This document shows, piece after piece, positions 36,112 through 44,885 of a DNA stretch of 64,000 bases. Source of the stretch: Dastarcus helophoroides (Eukaryota; Arthropoda; Insecta; Coleoptera; Bothrideridae); assembly GCA_028583605.1 (NCBI GenBank), contig CM053326.1:411912-475911 (forward strand), written 5' to 3'. A program made the translations under genes and the position numbers. The notes below the pieces were generated by a model that saw only the letters and a program-made list of their open reading frames with translations, was not told the DNA's origin and made no database searches. Numbering within the stretch: position 1 is the stretch's first letter; each line of letters begins with the position of its first letter.

Positions 36112-36176
36112 TATGTACAACCGCAGCCATAGACTAGTTTCGGCCTGCCTTGGCCTCGTCAGCATGGTACGGTGGT
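36112..36176 (-). ncRNA. Type I hammerhead ribozyme, family F copy 1
   Basis: On the minus strand: ACCATG, CTGACGA, GGCC-AAGGCA-GGCC (stem II), GAAA, ACTAGT (two-base-pair stem III), C, then TATGGCTGCGG. The core is complete. Stem I has one or two mismatches, so activity is less certain than in the partner copy. Confidence 0.7.
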
Positions 36177-36436
36177 TGTATACACTTCCAATTTAAAGCC
36201 GTTAGTCAGTCGTATAAGTTCTAATGAAATTAGATTGCAATTGCATCGTAATAAACTTGTATATATTCGTATGTACAAGGCTTATTATCTCAGCAGAGAG
36301 TAATGCTTCAATTAGCATGTAGCGAAAATGTTTGCGTAATAAACAGCTAAAAGTCAGTTACAAGTCACCCAATGGAGGTTTGCTCTCTTGGATACTTATA
36401 CGACTGACTAACGGCTTTAAATTGGAAGTGTATACA

Positions 36437-36496
36437 ACAACCGTACCATGCTGACGAGGCCAAGAAAGGCCGAAACTAGTCTATGGTTGCGGTTGT
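36437..36496 (+). ncRNA. Type I hammerhead ribozyme, family F copy 2 (intact)
   Basis: Stem I 5' strand ACAACCG-T-ACCATG (36437-36450). CTGACGA (36451-36457). Stem II GGCC/GGCC closed by AAGAAA (36458-36471). GAAA (36472-36475). Stem III A-C/G-U with a two-base loop (36475-36480). Cleavage base C36481. Stem I 3' strand TATGGT-TG-CGGTTGT (36482-36496). Stem I forms 13 pairs with a 1x2 internal loop. Every conserved hammerhead nucleotide is present. The minimal stem III is typical of PLE and retrozyme ribozymes, which act as dimers. Confidence 0.85.
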
Positions 36497-36794
36497 ACAT
36501 ATTTTCAATTTTAAGCACGTTTAACTGTCTAATTACAGAACATTTAATTGGTCATTTGTCAAGTCGAAATTTTTATTTTAGACCCGAAAATTTGAAAAGA
36601 AAAATTGCAATACCGTTCGTCTCCTTTTCAGATTTTTGATTTCTAATCTCTTTATGAGATCAGGAATTTTTTCCTCTTATCACTTTATTGCGTTGTTCTG
36701 CTTAAGAACCTTTGTTCCTCACATTGTTTATTATTGCGCTTTTAGCTCTCTTGAGATTCAGATCTTTCATACCTGCCCCTCTTATCTTACATAT

Positions 36795-37151
36795 TGTTAC
36801 GGGCTTTATCGGTTCGAATTTATTAACACGTGAATTGAATAATTCCAACTTTATTTTCAAACTCAACTCGGATCACTACAACTGAACAATTAACTTACTT
36901 ATTGACTTCTAATTGCTAACTCACTACTTAACTACACCGACTCTAACTAACTCCTCGAGGGAGAGCTGGCCGCTTTATATAGTTTTGGCCTCCAGGTTCT
37001 AGAACAATCCGGCAGATAAGGCTTAACGTTTGCCGACATTTCGGAAACGCTTATCGGCCGTTTATTTCGTTATCACGGCCGCTTTCCCCTTATCAGATCT
37101 TTCTAGAAACCTTTCTTTTGCACTAAATTCTACAATTTATATTTCGTTACA
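36795..37151 (-). mobile_element. Solo LTR, family A
   Basis: Minus-sense, exact ATAT duplications (36791-36794, 37152-37155), U3 end of the TTTCGTTACA subtype. It interrupts a plus-strand open frame that is continuous if the LTR and one ATAT are removed (PSYLTY then FTYMPCICAVHF), about 100 codons, unrecognised. Confidence 0.82.
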
Positions 37152-37304
37152 ATATTTTACATATATGCCCTGTATTTGTGCCGTCCATTTTGTTTCTGTG
37201 GACGTTTTCTTCATGCGAGAATGGAGGGAATTAATTTTCTTTTGCCTGCTAGCCATTTGATCAAGCCCCCTAAAAACCAGACTAAAATCCGAGGTTGGTA
37301 AATT

Positions 37305-37490
37305 GCATTAACTTTCTAAGGCAGTCCTAGTCCTTTTGAATCTTGATTAATCGTGCGGTGCGTAATCCACTACTTCTCTAAGTAGCCGATTTGTATCAAA
37401 TTCTGCCCTATAGACTTCTCTTCTTGCTTCTTTTCTTAGCGGTTCTTCTATCGTATCGTGAAGGCTTCTGTTGGTCATAAACCAGTCAGC
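37305..37490 (-). pseudogene. Jockey-type retrotransposon C-terminal fragment
   Basis: Minus strand: ADWFMTNRSLHDTIEEPLRK, EARREVYRAEFDTNRLLREV, VDYAPHD, then after a shift SRFKRTRTALES. The order N-x-LH...N-x-LL...R-x-KR is that of the jockey ORF2 end beyond the RT thumb. Only about 60 codons remain. The family assignment is by pattern. Confidence 0.5.
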
Positions 37491-37529
37491 GTTAGCAAGA
37501 CAGTACAGCAGAATATTACAACGACAACG

Positions 37530-39088
37530 ATGACTGGTCGCCTATGAAACAGCTAATAAAACAAACCGTTGCGAAACTGAAAAACAGGAACGGATCACAT
37601 TATGAACATAATGATCAAGTATGGCGAAGATGCACTGGCAAATGAACTTTACAGTCTCTTCAACAAAATAATAATACTCCAGAAATCCTCGGGACCATAG
37701 AAAGAGAGTATTACAATCTTAATTTTCAAAAAAGGTACTAAAACTGACCCGGAAAACTAACATGGGACCAGTCAACTATGTTAAACTCAGAAGCTAGATA
37801 ATCGCCGAGAAAGTTACAGCTACTGGAATAGAAGAAGAGCAACAGAGCTTCAGAGTAAACAAATCCATTATAGACGCCATATTCATCCTACGTAAAATAA
37901 TGGAAAAGTCGATTGAATTCAACAAACCAGCTTAGATATTGTAACGCAATGTAAATAGATGTAATAGAATTTAGAATAGAATTGTAGAATTTAGTAAATA
38001 GAAAAAGTTTCTAGAAGGATCTGATAAGGGGAAAGCGGCCGTGATAACGAAACAAACGGCAGATAAGCGTTCCAGAAATTTCGGCAAACGATAAGCCTTA
38101 TCTGCCAAAAAGTTCTAGAAGCCGGGAGCCAAAACCATAAAAGGCGGTCAGCTTTCCCTCAATTCGGTCGGTCAGAGTCAGTGTAATTAGTGAGTTAGTA
38201 GAAGTGAGTTAATTGTAAATTGTTGAGTTCAGTAATAAAGTGGGTCTTATTCGATAAGTGTAATCAATCGAACCGATAAGCCCGTAACAATATATTTCGT
38301 GGACATCACATAGGCCTTTGATAGAGTCATACTATTGGACTGCGAGTCCAACTGCTAAAAAAACGAAAACTCGATAAAAAATTGTAAACCTCATAAAAGA
38401 ACTGAACACAGACACCAAAACTTTCATAAAAGTAGGGAATGACTTAACATGAGCAATACCAACCACTACCGGCATGAGACAAGTCCGATACTGTTTAATC
38501 TAATAATGGATGAACTCAAAAAAGAAGTGAAGAAGACTAGTGGAGGGTATAGATTGGGCGAACAAAGAAATAAAAATAGTCTCTTACGCAGACGACGCTG
38601 TACTGCTAGCGTAAAACGAAGACGAGCTGCAGAGACTACTGTTTAGATTCCCACAAACAGCGAAAATGTATGATAAGAACATATCCACCCAGAAAACTCA
38701 ATCGATGGTCACTGCAAAAGAACCCAGAAGATGCAAACTCGCAGTCTACGACAAAAGCGTGGAACAGGTCATGAACTTCAAATACTTGGGCGTCAACATC
38801 AGGAGCGAAAGAAACCTCAAAGAAACCCCAAACCAAGCAAATAAAGCAGCCGTCATATCTGAACATCTAAGAGACATAATCTCGAGAAATAAGCATTTGA
38901 GTACCCAAAGTAAAGTAAAAATATACAAAACATGTGTCGGGCCTATTATGACCTACGCAATCGAAACAAGAGCGGAAAACACATGCACCGAACGCATACT
39001 GAGATCAGTTGAAATGAGAACACTAAGAACAATAAGAGGAAGCACGCTACGAGATCATATTTATTTATTCGTGATACACAAAAAGTAG
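37530..39088 (+). pseudogene. RTE-type non-LTR retrotransposon RT, interrupted by a solo LTR
   Basis: Pieces in order: IKYGEDALANELYSLFNKII, IIAEKVTATGIEEEQQSFRV, SIIDAIFILRKIMEKSIEFN, then the LTR at 37940-38289. RT resumes with FVDIT-stop-AFDRV, SPILFNLIMDELKKEVKKTS, YADDAVLLA (catalytic YADD at 38585-38596, intact), ENT-type text STQKTQSMVTAKEP, VEQVMNFKYLGVNIRSERN and CTERILRSVEMRTLRTIRGS. The C-terminal Y-L-G and EMR-LR-I-G motifs are typical of RTE-like endonuclease-reverse transcriptases. Many stops and shifts; the endonuclease is absent. It reads right through the LTR site once the LTR and one ATAT are removed, which dates the RTE before the LTR. Confidence 0.85.
37940..38289 (+). mobile_element. 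Solo LTR, family A, nested in the RTE remnant
   Basis: Plus-sense, exact ATAT duplications (37936-37939, 38290-38293). TTCcaGAAatTTC array near 38071, CATAAAAGG at the TATA position, AATAAAGTGG before the 3' end. Confidence 0.87.
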
Positions 39089-39291
39089 GTTTACACATGT
39101 TAGAGAAATAATATGATAGCATTATCTACAATTTAAAAAGCTAAAACTAAGAAACAATAATGAAACAATTAAAATACATGAAATAACTATAAAAACAGCG
39201 CACAAAATTAAAACTTAGAAGTAATCATCAGTATTAATAAAAAGGAGAAATTCATTTATATTAAATAACGCTTGTTGAATTAAGAATTTCT

Positions 39292-39636
39292 TTGTTTCTA
39301 TTCTCTAAACTTCGTCATAAAGTTTCTAAACTTATTTCCAATCTAACCTTTCTGTCGCGTTGCAGGGATCACAATTTAATTCCAAAATCGTTTAGAATCA
39401 AAAATAATTTTAGAACCAATTCTTCATTCAAAATTCTTCATAAAGCTGGTTTGTCTCTTGTCCGGGATATGATTAAAAGGATTAAACGCGATTTGGCTTC
39501 GATCTCCCAACAATTGCTCGGGCTCCATCTGGAACTATCGAGTAGTTTGTCGGTTGAACATTGGAGGCATTTCGACGCCACATCTTATAATCAGTTCAAA
39601 AAAACTGATTCTGGCCGTGGAAGCCTTCGTTATCTT
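39292..39636 (+). pseudogene. Penelope-like element protein N-terminal fragment
   Basis: Open frame with KLRHKVSKLISNLTFLSRCR, DHNLIPKSFRIKNNF, KILHKAGLSLVRDMIKRIKR and LSVEHWRHFDATSYNQF. The sequence around IPK followed by a basic helical region resembles the N-terminus of PLE proteins ahead of the RT. There is no RT or GIY-YIG domain. It is fused directly to the PLE 3' tail phrase CTGGCCGTGGAAGCCTTCGT (39608-39627), as found at 34327-34420, so the middle of the element is deleted. The frame start is unclear: no ATG near the 5' edge. Confidence 0.55.
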
Positions 39637-39775
39637 TTTTTAGAAATCTTTTTGTTTCAAAAGTCTGTTTTTTCCGGAAATTTCAACCATTATTTCGAAC
39701 TAAATTCATCTATTTTCAAATCTCAATATTTGATTTTTTTTATCAATTATTTACACCCCTGAAAATGATTTTTAA

Positions 39776-40095
39776 AAAATCCTGTCTTATTGCTCACCCA
39801 CGTTACAAAAGCTAATGCATGTGCGAAATTTCACGCTGCTAGAGCCACTGATGTAGGCTATGCGTTGTCTGGCAGTCCCCTAAGTCAGAGTTTTGATAAA
39901 TAGATTTACACAGATTTCTCTTATTTAACACCCTTGGGGACAACTTTTCTAAATTGTTTTCTTATTGCTCACCCTCGTTACAAAAGTAATGCATGTGCGA
40001 AATTTCACGCTGCTAGACCCACTGATGTAGGCTATGTGTTAACTATTAATCTGTTAAGCCAGATTTTTATTAAATAGATTTAGACAGATTTTAAA
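39776..40095. repeat. Direct duplication, period ~176 bp
   Basis: TCTTATTGCTCACCC...GCATGTGCGAAATTTCACGC...ACTGATGTAGGCTATG occurs at about 39784 and again at 39960. No coding frame. Confidence 0.8.
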
Positions 40096-40166
40096 TTGTC
40101 AAAAGATCTGCATTTTAGCATTTTAAAACATTCTTCATGGTAGACCCTTATTGACCGGAAATATTA

Positions 40167-40613
40167 TGTTTTTTTCAATTTATTTAACATTTCTTCGGCC
40201 CAGTTTGAAAATATTTAAATTTTTATGGTTTGTTGACAATTTTCTAAACAATTTTTGAAATGCGACTAAGTGATATTTAAATTTATTGAAAACGTCAAAT
40301 GAGAGCGAAACATCGATGTCCAGTGCTACAACCTTTTTTATGTATTTTTTTTATATTTTCCTAATTTATCAAAAATACAAATATTTTATTTTTTCCATAT
40401 CTCATTTTTGGTCTCCTATTTTTCATTATGCCTATTCTATGTAAAATAAACTAACCTCTTAATTTTTAAACTGTCATGAAGTGACGTTTTCAATAAATTT
40501 AAATATCACGTAGTCGCATTTCAAAAATTGTTTAGAAAATTGTCAACAAACCATAAAAATTTAAATATTTTCAAACTGGGCCGAAGAAATGTTAAATAAA
40601 TTGAAAAAAACAT
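40167..40613. repeat. Foldback repeat with ~130-bp near-perfect arms
   Basis: Arms 40167-40296 and 40483-40613 (TTCTTCGGCCCAGTTTGAAA against TTTCAAACTGGGCCGAAGAA). The spacer is about 186 bp. Confidence 0.88.
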
Positions 40614-40664
40614 TTTAAAACATCTCAAATATTCGTAAGCATATTTTATAAGAACTATATTAAA

Positions 40665-40670
40665 TTTATT
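40665..40670 (-). promoter_or_regulatory. Candidate polyadenylation signal
   Basis: AATAAA on the minus strand, about 60 bases past the stop codon of the exon-like frame at 40731-40874. Confidence 0.35.
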
Positions 40671-40730
40671 ATAAAATCATGGATTGCCAACTATACATTA
40701 AACAACAAAAGCTACAAAAGTGTCATGTTT

Positions 40731-40874
40731 TTAGTAATCATCTTCTTCCGAACTGCTATCGTCCTTTTTATTTTTGTCTTGCTGCAATTCATTTGATAAT
40801 CTCATGTATTGTATAAACAAATTTACGTTTATTCCCTTGTTTGCATAAAGTGAGAAACATGGCGGAGGACAGTG
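40731..40874 (-). CDS. Candidate terminal exon, unrecognised
   Basis: The minus strand gives HCPPPCFSLYANKGINVNLF then IQYMRLSNELQQDKNK and an acidic end KKDDSSSEEDDY followed by TAA. It is preceded by a good acceptor (TTTTTTGGATTTCAG just above 40874), is exactly 48 codons in phase, and is followed by AATAAA. The acidic serine-rich tail is typical of real protein ends. No family is recognised, and upstream exons would lie at higher coordinates, where I could not identify any. This is the best host-gene candidate in the window, but unproven. Confidence 0.4.
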   Translation of the reverse strand, partial: HCPPPCFSLYANKGINVNLFIQYMRLSNELQQDKNKKDDSSSEEDDY

Positions 40875-41342
40875 CTGAAATCCAAAAAATGCAATTAAAT
40901 GATTTGTTTTGTCACAATTGTAATACTGCAATGGTGTTCACAGGTTAAAATTTTTACTCAATCGCAGTATTATTTCTGCTATGAAACAAGATGTGATGCG
41001 ATGAGTTGAGATGGGATGGGATTCGAAATTTCGACTTAAGGTTGAAATTTCGACTTAAGGTTGAAATTTTGATAAAAAATTTCGAGTTACATCATAAAAA
41101 AATTCTCGACTTGTAGTGTTTCCAGCTGAAGATTGAGTTTGAAATTAAAGTGTCTACGTAACAAAAGTTCATTTTAAATTTAAATTCGATTTTTCGTGCG
41201 AAAAAACGTTGTTAGGTTTAGAAAAAAAAATCAATTCAAAAAACAAATCGAAAATTTTAAAATGAAATGGAAATTAATTTTGAATTTTCGGATGAAACTT
41301 TGGATACACATTTTTAATTCGAATTCTAATTTCCTCCTCCGC

Positions 41343-41418
41343 ACAGGATATACTTCTTCCGGGATTGGACCGTGTCAAAGAACTACTAGAAGTGTTCGAC
41401 GTTTCGCCCACCATCGCA
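41343..41418 (-). mobile_element. Penelope-like element 3' end fragment, family C
   Basis: Complement of CGATGGTGGGCGAAACGTCG, AACACTTCTAGTAGTTC and CCCGGAAGAAGTATATCCTG. It retains only the 3' half of the hammerhead-like motif (stem II right strand, GAAAC, GTC), truncated inside stem II. Confidence 0.62.
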
Positions 41419-41896
41419 ATTTGAATTAACTTCCAGATTTAAATTACTGCATCAAAATGTAGTTATGAAATTTGTTCCTAACATATTTTTCCATAATTTT
41501 CGGTTGAATGGTTCTAAAGATAGAGATTCTAATGCACAGACCAATAAGCTTGAACATTTATTAGATTCGAAGTTTGGAAATAAAATAATCTAATAAATGT
41601 TCAAACCTATTGGTCTGTGCATTAGAATCCTTGTCTTCTGGAAACTTTCCTAGAGAGCAACCGCTTCGCTAGGTGGCAGTGTTTCAACTCTTGGTAATTC
41701 AGCTACCTATGCACTATACACGCCTAGAGGGCTGCATGAATTTGTAGTCTAAGTTGCATTCTACTTGCATACGACATTGTTGGCGATGGCCATAGCTTCT
41801 CTATGGACCAATAGGTGGTAGTACTAAGAGTCACTCGCTTGACGTCTGTGAATGTTTCAGTACTTACTTGTCGGAACATTTGTTAGCATTCCAGTT

Positions 41897-41949
41897 GGGT
41901 ATACCAAATTGACAAGATCTAACAAGATCGAAACCGGTATTTGGTTCCC
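41897..41949 (+). ncRNA. Hammerhead ribozyme, family E, decayed copy
   Basis: Same layout as 44274-44326, but the box CTGACGA reads TTGACAA, which changes conserved core bases. Stem II GATCT/AGATC, GAAAC and stem III ACCGGT remain. Confidence 0.7.
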
Positions 41950-42613
41950 AAATTTCGAATCTAATAAATGTTCGAACCTATTGGTCTGTGCATATTAGAA
42001 TCCTTGTCTTCTGGGAACTTTCCTAGAGAGCAACCGCTTCGCTAGGTGGCAGTGTTTCAACTGTTGGTAGTTCAGCTACCTATGATTCACTAAACACGCC
42101 CCGAGGGGCTGTGTTACCTCCGAAAATATTCCTCTAAATGAAATAATCTAAGAAATAATGATCTGCATTCTATTCTTTCAGCTAAACCAATTATTTGTAA
42201 AAAATTAATACCCTATGGGTCAAAAAAGCTTAGAAGGCAAGCACCTACTTTTCGATAAAATATTTTTTCCTAACAACTATTACGATATCGAAAAAAAACC
42301 TTCAATTTTCTGATAATCCTATGGCCCAATATCTACTAACCCTATTAAAATTTAAATTTAGTCTTTTAGAAACCTAGCAGAACAGGAGGGGACACATTTG
42401 AGCTCTATCTTTAGTATGCAAGTAAAATGCAACCTAGAGTACAAATGCATGCAGCCCTCTAGGCGTGTATAGTGTGAATCATAAGGTAGCTGAACTACCA
42501 ACAGTTGAAACACTGCCACCTAGTGAAGCGGTTGCTCTCTAGGACAATTCCCAGAAGACAAGGATTCTAATGCACAGACCAATAGGTTTGAACATTTATT
42601 GGATTCGAAGTTT

Positions 42614-42666
42614 GGAAACCAAATACCGGTTTCGATCTTGTTAGATTTCGTCAGTTTGGTATATCC
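42614..42666 (-). ncRNA. Hammerhead ribozyme, family E, near-intact copy
   Basis: CTGACGA and GAAA intact. The first base pair of stem II is lost (A opposite C). Stem I ACCAAA/TTTGGT intact. Confidence 0.72.
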
Positions 42667-42779
42667 AACTCGAATACTAACAAATGTTCCGACAAGTAAA
42701 TACTAAAGTATTTACGGACGTCAAACGTGTGACTTCTTAGTACTACTTAAAGATAACCAAGACCTAGTCCATTTGACCA

Positions 42780-43010
42780 AAAAAAATGCTTTTCAAGAAA
42801 TTTTCAAATTTTTTTTACAAAATTTTTAAAAAACTCAAAAAAGTGCTTCTAATTTAACTGAAAAAAATGTAATTTTAAAAGGTAAGGATTTAAAAAATAT
42901 TCGAAATTTTAAGAAGTATCCAAAAATTTTAAAATAGGTGAAATTATGATAAAATGTTGAGATTTGAAAAACTCTGAATTTTCAAAAATGTTGGAATTTT
43001 AAAGTAGTGT
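42780..43010 (+). repeat. A/T-rich quasi-repeat
   Basis: Purine-rich plus strand; continues past the LTR at 43395. A family B end fragment (AAGATAACCAAGACCTAGTCC) sits just before it at about 42748. Confidence 0.6.
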
Positions 43011-43017
43011 TACGGGC

Positions 43018-43388
43018 TTATCGGTTCGCATTGATTCACACGTGAATTGAAAATAATACCCACTTTATTACCAAATTAACTCGGCACACTTCAACTGAAC
43101 AGTAACTCACTACTTATTTACTAATTACTAAGCCACTAACTACGCTGACTTCTAACTGACTGACTCGAGGGAAAGCTGACCGCCTTTTTATAGTTTTGGC
43201 CCCCGGCTTCCAGAATTTTCGGCAGATAAGGCTTATCGAATGCCGAAATTTCTGGAACGCTTATCTGCCGTTTGTTTCGTTATCGCGGCCGCTTTCCCCT
43301 TATCAGAACCTTCTAGGAACTTTTTTTTATTTACTAAATTCTACAATTCTATTCTAAATCCTATTTCATCTATTTACATTGCGTTACA
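43018..43388 (-). mobile_element. Solo LTR, family A
   Basis: Minus-sense. Flanks GTAG (43014-43017) and ATAG (43389-43392) differ by one base. Three-unit heat-shock-like array at 43245-43257. Inserted in the quasi-repeat. Confidence 0.82.
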
Positions 43389-43394
43389 ATAGTC

Positions 43395-44210
43395 AAAATT
43401 AAAAAAAAATATAATTGACAGTTTAAAAAACATCGAAGTTTTCAAAAACAGTTTTGCTCAAAAAGTGAAATGTTTTGAAGATTACAATTTTTGGAATTTT
43501 AAAAAATAAAGAGATTCTAAAAATGTCAAATTTTTCTAAAGAGCCACAATTTTGAAAAAGAAATTAACATTTTGAAAAAATTAAAAGTCGAAATTTTAAA
43601 AAATGTTGAAATTATCATAAAAAAATAAAATTTTCAGAAAAAAGTTTCAGATTTTCAAAAACAATACAAATTTGAAAAAAAAAGAAATTAAAAAAAATAT
43701 TAGTATAATGTCGAAATATTTATAAAAAGTTAAAATTTTCAAAAAAAAAATCAGGCGAAATTATAGAGAAAATTTGAATAAATTTAAAAAATCAAAATAT
43801 TGCAAATGATCAAAAAATTTTAAAAAAGCGATTTTCGAAATAAGTCAAAATTTAAAAAAAATGACAAACTGAATAAATCAAGGAATTTTCAAAAATCGTC
43901 GAAATGAAAAAAATGTTTTTAAAAACATTTTGAAAAATGTTTTAAATTTTCGAAGAAGTCAAAATTTGGAAAAATGGATAAATTTAAAAAAAAGGTCGAA
44001 ATTCGTAAAAGGCATTTGCAAAAAATAGCTAAAACTTCGAAAAAAAATGCGAAAACTTGAAAACAAAGTCAAAACTGTGAAACATTTCGAAATTTTAATA
44101 TAAACATTTAAAATATTCAAAAAGAATGAAGATTTTCAAATAAAAAGTAGCAAGTTTCAAAAAGAGTCGAAGCGAAGTCTGAAAAAAATCAAAATTTGCC
44201 ACTAACATGG
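43395..44210 (+). repeat. A/T-rich quasi-repeat, purine-rich plus strand
   Basis: GTCGAAATTTT/AAAAAA phrases resume after the LTR. Confidence 0.65.
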
Positions 44211-44227
44211 ACATTCATTTTAAACTA

Positions 44228-44885
44228 ATATGCACAGACCAATAGGTTTGAACAATTATTAGATTCGAAGTTTGGAAACCAAATACCGGTTTCGATCTTG
44301 TTAGATCTCGTCAGTTTGGTATATCCAACTTGAATGCTAAAAAATGTTCCGACAAGAAAGTACTAAAACATTCACAGACGTCAAGCGAGTGACTTTGAAT
44401 CTCATAAATGTTCAAACCTATTGGTCTGTGCATATTAGAATCCTTGTCTTCTGGGAACTTTCCTAGAGAGCAACCGCTTCGCTAGGTGGCAGTGTTTCAA
44501 CTGTTGGTAGTTTAGCTACCTATGATTCACTATACACGCCTGGAGGGGGCTGCATGAATTTGTACTCTAGGTTGCATTCTACTCGCATCCTAAAGATAGA
44601 GCTCAAATGTGTCCCCTTCTGTTCTTCTAGGTTTCTAAAGACAAAATTTAAATTTTAATAGGGTTAGTAAATATTGGGCTATAGATTATCAGAAAATTGC
44701 AGGTTTTTTTCGATATCGTAATAGCTGTTAGGAAAAAATATTTTATTGAAAAGTAGGTGCTTGCCTTTTAAGGTTTTTTGACCCATAGGGTATTAATTTT
44801 TTACAAATAATTGGCTTAGCGAAAGAATAGAATGCAGATCATTGTTTCTTACATTATTTCATTTAGAGGAATATTTTCGAAGGTA
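44228..44885. repeat. Family E hammerhead repeat, inverted pair
   Basis: Minus-sense part 44228-44398, then plus-sense part 44399-44885 starting GAATCTCATAAATGTTC. The plus part continues past GAGCAACCGCTTCGCTAGGT into a stretch shared, in reverse, with about 42120-42420 (CCCATAGGGTATTAATTTTT). Confidence 0.8.
44274..44326 (-). ncRNA. Type I hammerhead ribozyme, family E (intact)
   Basis: Minus strand 5' to 3': GGATATACCAAA (stem I), CTGACGA, GATCT-AACA-AGATC (stem II, five perfect pairs), GAAA, ACCGGT (stem III: two pairs and a two-base loop), A as cleavage base, then TTTGGTTTCC. Stem I pairs ACCAAA with TTTGGT and, beyond an internal loop, GGA with TCC. All conserved core positions match CUGANGA...GAAA...UH. 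Predicted cut between 44284 and 44283. Confidence 0.87.

Larger units (their letters stand above)
35854..36562. repeat. Family F nested inverted repeat with two hammerhead ribozymes
   Basis: Outer inverted arms are 35854-35925 and 36225-36293 (CTGAGATAATAAGCC against GGCTTATTATCTCAG). Inner ribozyme arms are 36051-36220 and 36394-36562 (TTGACAAATGACC against GGTCATTTGTCAA). The two overlap like interleaved head-to-head copies. Each ribozyme arm holds a complete hammerhead core pointing outward. No protein frame. Probably a PLE terminal-repeat pair or a retrozyme-like non-autonomous element. Confidence 0.75.
41525..42740. repeat. Family E hammerhead repeat: inverted fragment, direct dimer, inverted distal copy
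   Basis: A plus-sense monomer of 371 bp begins at 41587 (AATCTAATAAATGTTC) and begins again at 41958, so one hammerhead (41897-41949) sits at the junction of a tandem dimer. Shared landmarks are AACCTATTGGTCTGTGCAT, GAGCAACCGCTTCGCTAGGT and GGTAGTTCAGCTACCTATG. A minus-sense fragment precedes (41525-41586), and a long minus-sense copy follows (about 42365-42740). No protein frame. The architecture resembles retrozymes or PLE terminal repeats. Confidence 0.8.
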
